Origin: Gaeumannomyces sp. JS-464
Lineage: Eukaryota; Ascomycota; Sordariomycetes; Magnaporthales; Magnaporthaceae
DNA: 64,000 bases
Direction of reading: 5' to 3'
Assembly (NCBI GenBank): GCA_002197995.1
Contig: NGZR01000001.1
Coordinates: 6,014,001 to 6,078,000, forward strand
Shown here piece after piece: positions 46,731 to 57,395 of the stretch. The notes under the pieces are model-generated. The model saw only the letters and a list, made by a program, of their open reading frames with translations. It was not told the origin of the DNA and ran no database searches. How positions within the stretch are numbered: position 1 is the first letter of the stretch; every line of letters begins with the position of its first letter. The position numbers were made by a program, and so were the translations under genes.

Positions 46731-49700
46731 TGCAGGAGCCCCCTAGCGCGTGGAAAGGGAAGCTTATGCTTTGCACCCACCCGTCGTACGAGCTATTTAC
46801 TCCGGTAAATAGCTGGCACGACCAAAACCAGGCCTCGGGTAATAACTTACGTACGGAAGGACCCGGGGCTTCGGCCCGTAGCGGACCGGCCGGCAGGCAA
46901 CACCCGGGACATCCTTTGGCTTACCGTCGCCAGGTGCACCTTCGTTAACGTATATAGGCCTAGGGGACCCTTCGGAACCCTCGTTGGACCTTTTACTACG
47001 TTGGCGCCCAACGGCAAAATGCATTATAGCTGGAAACTTTAACGCAGGGTCCCGGCGTGGGATCCGGTTAAGGGTAATAGGAATAGGGGCCAGGATATAG
47101 CCCAATGGGCTAATACTATAACCTCCTCCTACTTACCGACCCAGGCCAACCTACGCATAACGACGGGGGCGTTTTGGATTTTACCTTTTCCAACGCCCCT
47201 TTAGCAACAGCGGAAATCGACCTTCGCTAGCAACCGATTCGGACCACCGCTCGATACGGATCGAAATTCCTAACCGCAATAACTTCGTTCCGGACTGCCG
47301 GCGTATTACGCTACCAAACGATAAACTACCGTTTTTCGCAAACGCGGTAGCAACGGGGGCCGGCAACTTGCCACCACTTACAAACCCAGGCACTGCGGAA
47401 CACCTGGATAAAGCGGCCGAAGCATTAACAAACTTATTAAAAAATGCGTTAATGGCTTTCGGCCGGGGGCCTAAAGCAAAAGAAAAGGCCAACCCTGGTG
47501 GAACGAAAAGTGCGCCAACGCCAACGGGACTTGCAAAAGCTATGGGAAACGGCGGGCCTTTTACGGCCGAAGCCCGTGCTTTAAAAGCAACGGTTCGGAC
47601 GGCTAAAAACAGCATTGGGCCAGCGTGCTGGAGGAAATGGATTCCCCGAAAGCGCTATACCGTGCTGTAAAGTGGCATAAACTTACACCCGCTATACGGC
47701 TTCCCCCGTTAAATATTAACGGGGAGGTTATAATAGCCCCAGGGGATAAAGCGGAAGCATTAGGCCGCAAGATCCTCCGTAGGTTTACGGCGGAGGACGA
47801 TTACAGGAGGACCCGTTACAGCAAAGGGCTACCAAGGGACCGCACAACTCCCGTGGGACCCCACGTCCCTTTAAAGGAATGCCGGAAGTGCACCGTTGGC
47901 ACGGCAAAACACGGCCCCGGGCGTCGATTCCCTAACGGTTAAGCTACTTACAGCGGCGTGGCCGGCAATAGGGGAATACGTTAGGGCCCTTTTCGAGGCT
48001 TGCTTTAGGGCCGGGCACCACCCAGCCCCTTTCCGCACAGCGGAAGTGGTTATGCTAAAAAGCCGAATAAAACGGATTTAACGGACCCAAAATCCTACCG
48101 CCCGATAGCTTTACTCCCGTGCTTAGGGAAAGGGCTGGAGCGGCTGGTGGCTTCGCGGATGGCATCCCTCGCATTACAACACGGGCTTATAGCCCCGCAA
48201 CACGCCGGGGCTACCCCGAAAAAGGCCGCCATCGATTTAACGGCATGCGTGGCCCACGAGGTGAACGGGCCTTCCAAAAGCATAAAACGGCCGCCCTCGT
48301 TACCATGGATGTATAAGGGGCTTTCGACGCCGTACTTCGCCGGAGGCTCCTTTAAAGGCTTTAAACCAAGGCTGGGATCCAACGTTAGTACGATGGGTAT
48401 CATTTTTGCAGGAAACAGGGTGGTTAAAGTGCGTTTGGGAGGACGCCACGGCACCCCCTTTTTCCCCGGACTGCGGGCTACCCCAAGGGTTACCGGCGTT
48501 ACCGGTCCTATTTATGCTTTATATGGCCGAAATCCTACCCAAAGCAAAAGCGATTAGGTACGGATACGCGGACGATATAGGCATTTGCGTAACGGGTAGC
48601 ACTTCGGAGGAGTGCTCCCGTAAAGCAGGGGCTACGGTTACGGAAATCTTACGTTGGGGCAGGGCTAATAAGGTTGCTTTCGACCCGGGGAAGTGCGAGC
48701 TTATGCATTTTTCCAGACGGAGAAATCCCACAACCCTAGCGGTTACGGCGGAGGGCTTTACTATACAACAAGCTACAGGAGCTTTACGGTGGTTAGGGGT
48801 CCTTTTTAACTAAAGGCTTAATTTTAAAGCCCACGTGGAAAACAGGGCTGTAAAAGCCCAAAGCGTTGCCAACCACCTCCGAAGGCTTACGAATTCGATA
48901 GGGGGGATACCGGCACATTCGGTTTACAAAGCCGTTATAACGGTTATAATCCTTACGGCTTTATACGGGGCCGAGGTATGGTATAGGGGTAAAACTAAAC
49001 CACACCCGTACAAGCCGGCACAACAGCAAATTATCCGCTAAGGCCATTTAATCGATCGGGTTAATAAAGCTTTAACCGCGTCCCTTAAGGCAGTGGTCCC
49101 AGCTTGGAAAACCACCGATAAACGCATTGCATTACGAATCCGGCATCCCAGGCGCCCAGGCGCTTTTGGAACAAGCCCGCCTCCGTTTTGCGGCCCGTAT
49201 AAATACGGTTCCGGAAGAACACCCCCTGGCCGCAGCGGCCAAGCCGGCCTTTAACGCCCGAGGGCCTAGGGCAGGCTTACCCGGCAGGCTTGCAACCTTT
49301 TTGCAAAGGACGGCCGGACTTTTTCCGGCTTGCACCCGCCCGGCCTACCTCCCTTATAAATATACGGGGCTTACGGTGGCCATATAAGAAAAGCAAGCAG
49401 CCGTTAAAGCATTTACGGCGTGGCTTTGTACCCTCCCACCCACCGACGTTATAATATATAGCGACGGGTCCAAAGCAAAAAACGGAGCAGTTGGATACGG
49501 CTGGGTAATATACCAAGCCGGCCAACGCAAACTTTCCGGGCACGGCCGGCTGGCGCATCCCGCGGAAGTATTCGACGGCGAGGCGAAAGGGGCCCGGATG
49601 GGCCTCCGTAAAGCCGTTTGGAGCTTCCGCAATTGCACTTTCCACTTGTGCCTCGATAACACCTCGGCGGCCAACGGCTGTTTAAGCACGGCCCCTGATA

Positions 49701-50288
49701 GTTTAAGGGGCTTTTAAAAAAATCCATTGCCTTATGGATAAACACTAGGTATACGTACGCTGGTCCCCGGGCTATATGGGAATCCCCGGAAACGAAGAGG
49801 CAAACGCCGAAGCAAAGTTGGGATCGGCCCTGCCAATACCCCAACATTTTAAACCAACGGTGGCCGGAGTAAAGGCTTTAGCCCGGAAAACGGCCCGGGA
49901 CGCCCGAAACGCATGGTTTAAGGACAACTTTCCGGATCGGTATAAGGCTATAGGCCTCCCGCCGGCACTACAACATACGCCCGAAGCGTTGCAGCTGCAC
50001 CGGAGGGTATTGCAACGGCTAATAGCCGCACGTACCGGTTACGGGGATTTTAACTGGTACCACCGAAAGTTCCAGCACGAAGACGATAACCCGTGCCGTT
50101 GCGGAAAAAACAAATCCCCTTCCCACCTTGTATTTTGCAGGTTGGCTAAAACGGCAGAAAATAAATGGCCTATAGCGGACCCCTCCCCGGCTTCCGATAG
50201 GCCCGGATATTGGAAACGGCTACTTTAAAAGCCTTTCCTTTTGCTTCGTTCGCCGAAGCTACCAATTATTACACTATCGCTAAACGAT
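46620..50288 (+). pseudogene. LINE copy A ORF2 (endonuclease-RT-RNase H), frame-broken
   Basis: The endonuclease blocks are VVLMQEP (46722-46742), GNFNA near 47034-47048 and DSDHRS near 47233-47250. The reverse transcriptase shows KSYRPIALLP, the catalytic YADDIG near 48563-48580, and LRWLGV. The RNase H has IYSDGS near 49456-49473, a GEAKGA block and LDNTSAANG. The Cys/His end is CRCGKNKSPSHLVFC. The visible stop at 50226-50228 is a TAA where copy B has CAA; the native end is probably about 19 codons further on. Further stops at 48811 and 49039 also correspond to CAA in copy B. Confidence 0.8.
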
Positions 50289-50778
50289 AATAACAGGGCC
50301 TAAAAAGCCCGCATACATCCTTTTCCTTATTTTCCTACACCTTTTACCTTTTTCCTTTGTACCACTAGGATTAACAGTAAGCTCGTTAGTCCCCCGCACC
50401 TCCGGCCGGGCCCTGGGGGTCCCGAGGACCTTCCAGCTTAAAACCCGGCCCCACCCTTTTACCGGCATACTCGCCGGCCGAACGCACTACTACCACCCGC
50501 AGCGCTTTACAACGCCCTGGCGTATATATATACGCCCTACCGCCGATTGCCCGCTCACTAACAAGGAGCGCTGGAACGCGGCCCGACCTTCGTGTGCCTT
50601 CGGGTTTAATTTTGCTAGCCGCCGGATAGCAACATATAGCCTAATGTTTAGCTTAGGTAGCGCTAGCACGTCATATGCCCCTTGGGAGGCAGGGACTGGT
50701 AAATCCCGACTTACTAACGTTAAATATACTCACTTACTCACTCACTCACGTGGCTCGCAACTGTGCCCGGGCCGATAG

Positions 50779-51362
50779 GTGCTCCGGTGCGGGAAAGTGA
50801 ACGACGGCCGGCACGCATCGCCGTGCACGGCCCTTCCGCAATGCGCAAACTGTTCGGGCCCGTACCCAGCCGACCACCCGAACTGCCCTATAAAGCCTGT
50901 ACGGGTAAACGGAGTGCTAAAGCATTTAACCCGTGGGGAAAAAGGCGCGGTTAGGAAATTAGGGGCACAAGCTACCGGGCGGCGGTAAAAGAGGTGGAAG
51001 CCGCCGCTGCCGCCGCCACCGCCGCGGCCGCCGCGGCCGCCACCGCCAACGCCCTTCCTGCAACCGCGGTTACTACGGACAATTCCGTTGTAACCGTTAC
51101 CGCTAATGCCAATCCCGCGGCCGGTACCGGTAACGCCGCTGCTTCCGTTACCCCCGCCGCCGCCGCCGTTCCTGCCGCTGCTGCCACCGCCGACGCTGCC
51201 GAGGTAAGCCCGGCAAATCCGCTGGCCCCCGAGGGCGCGGCCCGTACGGCCGGCAAGGAAGGCACCCTGCCAAAAGGCTTAGGGTTAGTTTTAACAACCA
51301 ATACGAAGTACTGGCGGATATGGAACTGGACCTCCCCGAGCCCGAAAGGGCTATCGAAATAA
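50779..51362 (+). pseudogene. LINE copy B ORF1 fragment
   Basis: The 3' part of ORF1 begins within the first zinc knuckle (LRCGKVNDGRHASPC) and continues through the Ala-rich tract. It lacks the whole N-terminal half because of 5' truncation and has frame shifts near 50970 and 51270. Confidence 0.7.
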
Positions 51363-51479
51363 CCGGAAACCCTGGAGGAAACCGACGGTACCGCCGGCCA
51401 ACAACCTTAGCCAAAGCCCCAATACAAACGCCGCTTTTACGTATGCCAGCAGCCAACCGGATATAACAAACGCATGGCA

Positions 51480-54400
51480 ATAGGCCCGGCGCCCGGGGCT
51501 TCGCCCCGAACGCCGTGCTTTAACCGCCGCCCAAGCGAACGTTCGACGTAGCTGGGAGCGGGGGCTACTTTACTCCAACTATTTTGGAGCAAAATATCGA
51601 CGTGGTGCTAATGCAAGCCTAGCGCGTGGAAAGGGAAGCTTATGCTTTGCACCCACCCGTCGTACGAGCTATTTACTCCGGTAAATAGCTGGCACGACCA
51701 CCAAACCAGGCCTCGGGTAATAACTTACGTACGGAAGGACCCGGGGCTTCGGCCCGTAGCGGACCGGCCGGCAGGCAACACCCGGGACATCCTTTGGCTT
51801 ACCGTCGCCAGGTGCACCTTCGTTAACGTATATAGGCCTTTAGGACCTTCGGAACCCTCGTTAAACCTTTTACTACGTTAGCGCCCAACGGCAAAATGCA
51901 TTATAGCTGGAAACTTTAACGCAGGGTCCCGGCGTGGGATCCGGTTAAGTAATAGGAATAGGGGCCAGGATATAGCCCAATGGGCTAATACTTATAACCT
52001 CCTCCTACTTACCGACCCAGGCCAACCTACGCATAACGACGGGGCGTTTTGGATTTTACCTTTTCCAACGCCCTTTAGCAACAGCGGAAATCGACCCTTC
52101 GCTAGCAACCGATTCGGACCACCGCTCGATACGGATCGAAATTCCTAACCGCAATAACTTCGTTCCGGACTGCCGGCGTATTACGCTACCAAACGATAAA
52201 CTACCGTTTTTCGCAAACGCGGTAGCAACGGGGGCCGGCAACTTGCCACCATTTACAAACCCAGGCACTGCGGAACACCTGGATAAAGCGGCCGAAGCAT
52301 TAACAAACTTATTAAAAAATGCGTTAATGGCTTTCGGCCGGGGGCTTAAAGCAAAAGAAAAGGCCAACCTGGTGGAACGAAAAGTGCGCCAACGCCCAAC
52401 GGGACTTGCAAAAGCTATGGGAAACGGCGGGCCTTTTACGGCCGAAGCCCGTGCTTTAAAAGCAACGGTTCGGACGGCTAAAAACAGCATTGGGCCAGCG
52501 TGCTAAAGGAAATGGATTCCCCGAAAGCGCTATACCGTGCTGTAAAGTGGCATAAACTTACACCCGCTATACGGCTTCCCCCGTTAAATATTAACGGGGA
52601 GGTTATAATAGCCCCAGGATAAAGCGGAAGCATTAGGCCGCAAAATCCTCCGTAGGTTTACGGCGGAGGACGACTTACAAAAGGACCCGTTACAGCAAAG
52701 GGCTACCCAAAGGACCGCACAACTCCCGTGGGACCCCCACGTCCTTTAAAGGAATGCCGGAAGTGCACCGTTGGCACGGCAAACACGGCCCCGGGCGTCG
52801 ATTCCCTAACGGTTAAGCTACTTACAGCGGCGTGGCCGGCAATAGGGGAATACGTTAGGGCCTTTTCGAGGCTTGCCTTAGGGCCGGGCACCACCCAGCC
52901 CTTTCCGCACAGCGGAAGTGGTTATGCTAAAAAAGCCGAATAAAACGGATTTAACGGACCCAAAATCCTACCGCCCGATAGCTTTACTCCCGTGCTTAGG
53001 GAAAGGGCTGGAGCGGCTGGTGGCTTCGCGGATGGCATCCCTCGCATTACAACACGGGCTTATAGCCCCGCAACACGCCGGGGCTACCCCGAAAAAGGCC
53101 GCCATCGATTTAACGGCATGCGTGGCCCACGAGGTGGAACGGGCCTTCCAAAAGCATAAAACGGCCGCCCTCGTTACCATATGTACAAGGGGCTTTCGAC
53201 GCCGTACTTCGCCGGAGGCTTTTAAAGGCTTTTAAACCAAGGCTGGGATCCAACGTTATACGATGGGTATTATCTTTTGCAGGAAACAGGGTGGTTAAAG
53301 TGCGTTTGGAGGACGCCACGGCACCCCCTTTTTCCCCGGACTGCGGGCTACCCCAAGGGTTACCGGCGTTACCGGTCCTATTTATGCTTTATATGGCCGA
53401 AATCCTACCCAAAGCAAAAGCGATTAGGTACGGATACGCGGACGATATAGGCATTTGCGTAACGGGTAGCACTCCGGAAGTGCTCGTAAAGCAGGGGCTA
53501 CGGTTACGGAAATCCTACGTTGGGGCAGGGCTAATAAGGTTGCTTTCGACCCGGGGAAGTGCGAGCTTATGCATTTTTCCAACGGAGAAATCCCACAACC
53601 CAGCGGTTACGGCGGAGGCTTACCATACAACAAGCTACAGGAGCTTTACGGTGGTTAGGGGTCCTTTTCGACCAAAGGCTTAATTTTAAAGCCCACGTGG
53701 AAAACAGGGCTGCAAAAGCCCAAAGCGTTGCCAACCACCTCCGAAGGCTTACGAATTCGATAGGGGGATACCGGCACATTCGGTTTACAAAGCCGTTATA
53801 ACGGTTATAATCCCTACGGCTTTATACGGGGCCGAGGTATGGTATAGGGGTAAAACTAAACCACACCCGTACAAGCCGGCACAACAGCAAATTATCCGCC
53901 AAGGCCATTTAATCGATCGGGTCGATAAAGCCTTAACCGCGTTAAGGCAGTGGTCCCAGCTTGGAAAACCACACCGATAAACGCATTGCATTACGAATCC
54001 GGCATCCCAAGCGCCCAGCGCTTTTGGAACAAGCCCGCCTCCGTTTTGCGGCCCGTATAAATACGGTTCCGGAAAACACCCTGGCCGCAGCGGCCAAGCC
54101 GGCCCTTAACGCCCGAGGGCCTAGGCAGGCTTACCCGGCAAGCTTGCAACCTTTTTGCAAAGGACGGCCGGACTTTTCCGGCTTGCACCCGCCCGGCCTA
54201 CCTTTATAAATATACGGGGCTTACGGTGGCCATATAAGAAAAGCAAGCAGCCGCTAAAGCATTTACGGCGTGGCTTTGCACCTCCCACCCACCGACGTTA
54301 TAATATATAGCGACGGGTAAAGCAAAAACGGAGCAGTTGGATACGGCTGGGTAATATACCAAGCCGGCCAACGCAAACTTTCCGGGCACGGCCGGCTGGC

Positions 54401-55132
54401 GCATCCCGCGGAAGTATTCGACGGCGAGGCGGAAGGGCCCGGATGGGCCTCCGTAAAGCCGTTTGGAGCTTCCGCAATTGCACTTTCCACTTGTGCCTCG
54501 ATAACACCTCGGCGGCCAACGGCTGTTTAAGCACGGCCCTGATAGTTTAAAAGGCCTTTAAAAAATCCATTGCCTTATGGATAAACACCAGGTATACGTA
54601 CGCTGGTCCCCGGGCCATATGGGAATCCCCGGAAACGAAAAGGCAAACGCCGAAGCAAAGTTGGGATCGGCCCTGCCAATACCCCAACATTTTAAACCAA
54701 CGGTGGCCGGAGTAAAGGCTTTAGCCCGGAAACGGCCGGGACGCCCGGAACGCATAGTTTTAAAACAACTTTCCGGATCGGTATAAGGCTATAGGCCTCC
54801 CGCTGGCACCACAACATACGCCCGAAGCGTTGCAATTGCACCGGAGGTACTGCAACGGCTAATAGCCGCACGCACCGGTTACGGGGATTTCGATTGGTAT
54901 TACCGAAAGTTCCAGCACGAAGACGATAACCCGTGCCGTTGCGGAAAAAACAAATCCCTTTTCCCACTTTGTATTTTGCAAGTTGGCTAAAACGGCAGAA
55001 AATAAATGGCCTATAGCGGACCCTTCCCCGGTTTCCGACAGGCCCGGATATTGGAAACGGCTATTTCAAAAGCCTTTCCTTTTTGCTTCGTTCGCCGAAG
55101 CTACCAATTATTACACTATCGCTGGACGATAA
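51480..55132 (+). pseudogene. LINE copy B ORF2, frame-broken but with native C-terminus
   Basis: The domain order is as in copy A: endonuclease (VVLMQ, GNFNA, SDHRS), reverse transcriptase with YADDIG near 53435, RNase H with IYSDG near 54305, and the Cys/His end near 54930-54975. Where copy A has TAA, copy B reads CAA and continues PFLFASFAEATNYYTIAGR to a TAA at 55130. This shows the probable original end. Numerous one-base indels break the frame, so no intact protein is encoded as sequenced. Confidence 0.75.
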
Positions 55133-55593
55133 TAACAGGGCCTAAAAAGCCCGTATATATCCTTTTCCTTATTTTCCTACACCTTTTACCTTTTTCCTTT
55201 GTACCACCAAAACTAACAGTAGGCTCGTTGGTCCCCGCACTTCCGGCCGGGCTTTAGGGGTCCCGAGAACCTTCCAGCCTAAAACCCGGCCCCACCCCTT
55301 TACCGGCATACTCGCCGGCCGAACGCACTACTACCACCCGCAGCGCTTTACAACGCCCTGGCGTATATATATACGCCCTACCGCCGATTGCCCGCTTACT
55401 AACAAGGAGCGCTGGAACGCGGCCCGACCTTCGTGTGCCTTCGGGTTTAATTCTGCTAGCCGCCGGATAGCAATATGTAGCCTAATGTTTAGCTTAGGTA
55501 GCGCTAGCACGTTATATGCCCCTTGGGAGCAGGGACTGGTAGATCCCGACTTACTGACGTTAAATATACTCACTTACTCACTTACTTACTCAC

Positions 55594-55610
55594 TCGCTGG
55601 CAAACGCGGC
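55594..55610. repeat. right target-site duplication of the LINE pair
   Basis: This is an exact copy of 44507-44523. It marks the insertion point and shows that the two LINE copies together behave as one insertion. Confidence 0.85.
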
Positions 55611-56030
55611 CGTGAATGAATGCGCGTTGCTGGTAAACCGCTGCTTTGCTCCCTGGTTGCCAAGGAAATGCCGCGTGTGCCACCTAAGACTTTAGGGCGA
55701 TGCTTGATATTTCGATTGGGTTATTTAGCCTACTTTCCGCCTGGTCGTGTTCAATGTTTGCCAGGATTAAACCCAGCTCGGTTTCTTCTCGCCTGAAAGG
55801 CCCGACGCACATATACACTGAGCTCCAAACGTTTTGCCTAAAGAAAATAACCCGGCTTTGCGCTTCCTAAGCTCCTTAGGACAACAAATATGAAGTTAGA
55901 TTCGCCGGATGAGCCACCCGGTGCTAGACGATCATGGTAGATTTATCGAGTCCACAACCTTTGCACAAATGCAATTATGCCAGCTTTCCCCTGGACGATA
56001 TTATACTTGCACACTCCAATCTGCCCAGTG
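55611..56030. other. host-like flank, no supported gene
   Basis: This is about 420 bases of ordinary composition continuing the sequence interrupted by the LINE pair. No coding region or repeat was recognised. Confidence 0.4.
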
Positions 56031-56116
56031 TAGGGTTGGCGAAAACCCGTAAATGGGTCCCTATTTGGACCCATAGGGTTTGGGCCCAAAACCCAAATGG
56101 GGACCCAAAAATGGGT
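56031..56116 (+). mobile_element. hAT-like transposon terminus with nested palindrome
   Basis: TAGGGTTGGCGAAAACCCG resembles the terminal inverted repeats of hAT elements. Directly inside lies an imperfect palindrome: ATGGGTCCCTATTTGGACCC, then GGGTTTGGGCCCAAAACCC, then GGGGACCCAAAAATGGGT. A candidate 8-bp target copy, GCCCAGTG, precedes it. No matching right end was found in the window. Confidence 0.5.
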
Positions 56117-56464
56117 AATTGACGTGTGGGTTTTGGTTTTTTTAAGTACCGATAGGTTACTTGTTACGACTAAGGCGGCAAAGAGTAAAGGGTTAGGTGG
56201 AAGGACACCAAAAAAGGGTAAACCAAAAGAATGGACCCTTACCCCGCACCAAGCCAGAAATCACGTAACTACAAAAGTGATACGCTTAATACCTTAAGTA
56301 TTAAAAGTAGCATTTAATACCTGTTAAAAAGAACTAATGTATTTAGCTAAGGTTGGGTGCACAAACCTTACCTACTCCACACTACCTACCCTGTATTACC
56401 TACCTTGTACTTTTGTAAATCTATGCACAAAATCGGCCCACAACGTGTTACAGCGCTTAAGTTA
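56117..56464. repeat. AT-rich repeat DNA, first partial unit of the tandem repeats
   Basis: Sequence at 56150-56290 (GTTACGACTAAGGCGGC, then CCAAAAAAGGGTAAAC) is a shorter relative of the two larger units that follow. No coding sequence is supported; the frame at 56097-56297 lies inside repeat DNA. Confidence 0.5.
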
Positions 56465-57395
56465 GCCGTTGTATGTTACGACCAAAACAAGAAGGGGTAA
56501 AGAGTTAAGCGGCGGGATACCAAAAAAGGGTGAACTAAAAGAACGGGTTTTTACCCCGTACTAGGTTAAAAGTTACCTAACATTTAAAAATTTGTAGTAA
56601 TTTAAAAAATTACGACGAATTAACTTTTAACAAAGCGATTTGTAGTAATTTACAAAATTACAACGAATTAAAAAATTAGCGTAAAAACCAAAAAGTATAT
56701 AATAAAAAAAGTCCTTTATATATTAAAATAACTTTAATTAAGGCTTTAGCATTAGTTAACTTAAGTTAACTTTTAAGCATTTTTTAAAGCTAGCAATTAA
56801 AAGTTACTTTTTAATTACGTGTTTACCTCGTGCTTTAACCAGCGTTATTACTTAAAACTACTTTTAAAACGCCCTACTTTAAAAGCAAGCCTTTAATTGT
56901 AACATTTTAACTAATCCTATTTAATATTTTATTAAAAAACCGGATAATACATTATAATGTTGCGGTTAAAAAAAAAGGGGTAAAAAGGTAAACGGAGGGA
57001 CACTGGAAGAAAATGAATTAAAAAAACGGGCTTTTACCTCGTACCAGGTCGGAAATTATGTAACATTTAAAAATTCGTAGTAATTTAAAAAATTACGACG
57101 AATTAACTTTTAACGAAGCGATTCGTAGTAATTTACGGAATTACGACGAATTAAAACAATTAGCGTAAAAGCTAGGAAGTATATAATAAAAAAGTTCTTT
57201 ATATATTAAAATAGCTTTAATTAAAACTTCGGCATTAGTTAACTTAAGTTAGCTTTTAAGCATTTCCTAAAGCAAGCAATTAAAAGTTACCTTTTAATCA
57301 CGTGTTCGCTTTGTGTTTTAACCAGCGCTACTGTTTAAAACCACTTTTAAAGCGCTTTACTTTAAAAGCAAGCCTTTAATTATAACACTGTAAAG
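56465..57395 (+). repeat. tandem repeats of about 475 bp containing paired palindromes
   Basis: Two long units (about 56465-56940 and 56945-57395) align along their length. Each has a CCAAAAAAGGG or AAGGGGTAAA start, then two palindromes with arms TTCGT.GTAATT and AATTAC.ACGAA about 40 bases apart, then TTAGCGTAAAA, AGTATATAATAAAA and TTTAACCAGCG blocks. Differences are mostly C/T and G/A, as left by RIP. No ORF is present. They may be subterminal or LTR-like repeats of an element. Confidence 0.7.

Larger units (their letters stand above)
44524..50749 (+). mobile_element. Tad1-like LINE retrotransposon, copy A (near full length)
   Basis: This 6.2-kb element has an ORF1 with gag-like zinc knuckles and an ORF2 with AP-type endonuclease, reverse transcriptase, RNase H and a terminal Cys/His motif. 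Next comes a 3' UTR of about 500 bases ending in ACTC/ACTT-type short repeats. This order is typical of the Tad clade. The left edge abuts the 17-bp duplication, so the 5' end is complete or nearly so. Both ORFs are broken by frame shifts and by stops, several of which are CAA-to-TAA relative to copy B. Confidence 0.9.
50746..55593 (+). mobile_element. Tad1-like LINE retrotransposon, copy B (5'-truncated)
   Basis: This copy starts inside ORF1 at the position matching 45860 of copy A, directly after the 3' tail of copy A. The junction shares TCAC with both sequences. It then runs colinear with copy A through ORF2 and the 3' UTR to an ACTC/ACTT tail and the right 17-bp duplication. The copies differ by scattered transitions and many one-base indels in homopolymers. 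Copy B is 4.85 kb. Confidence 0.9.
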
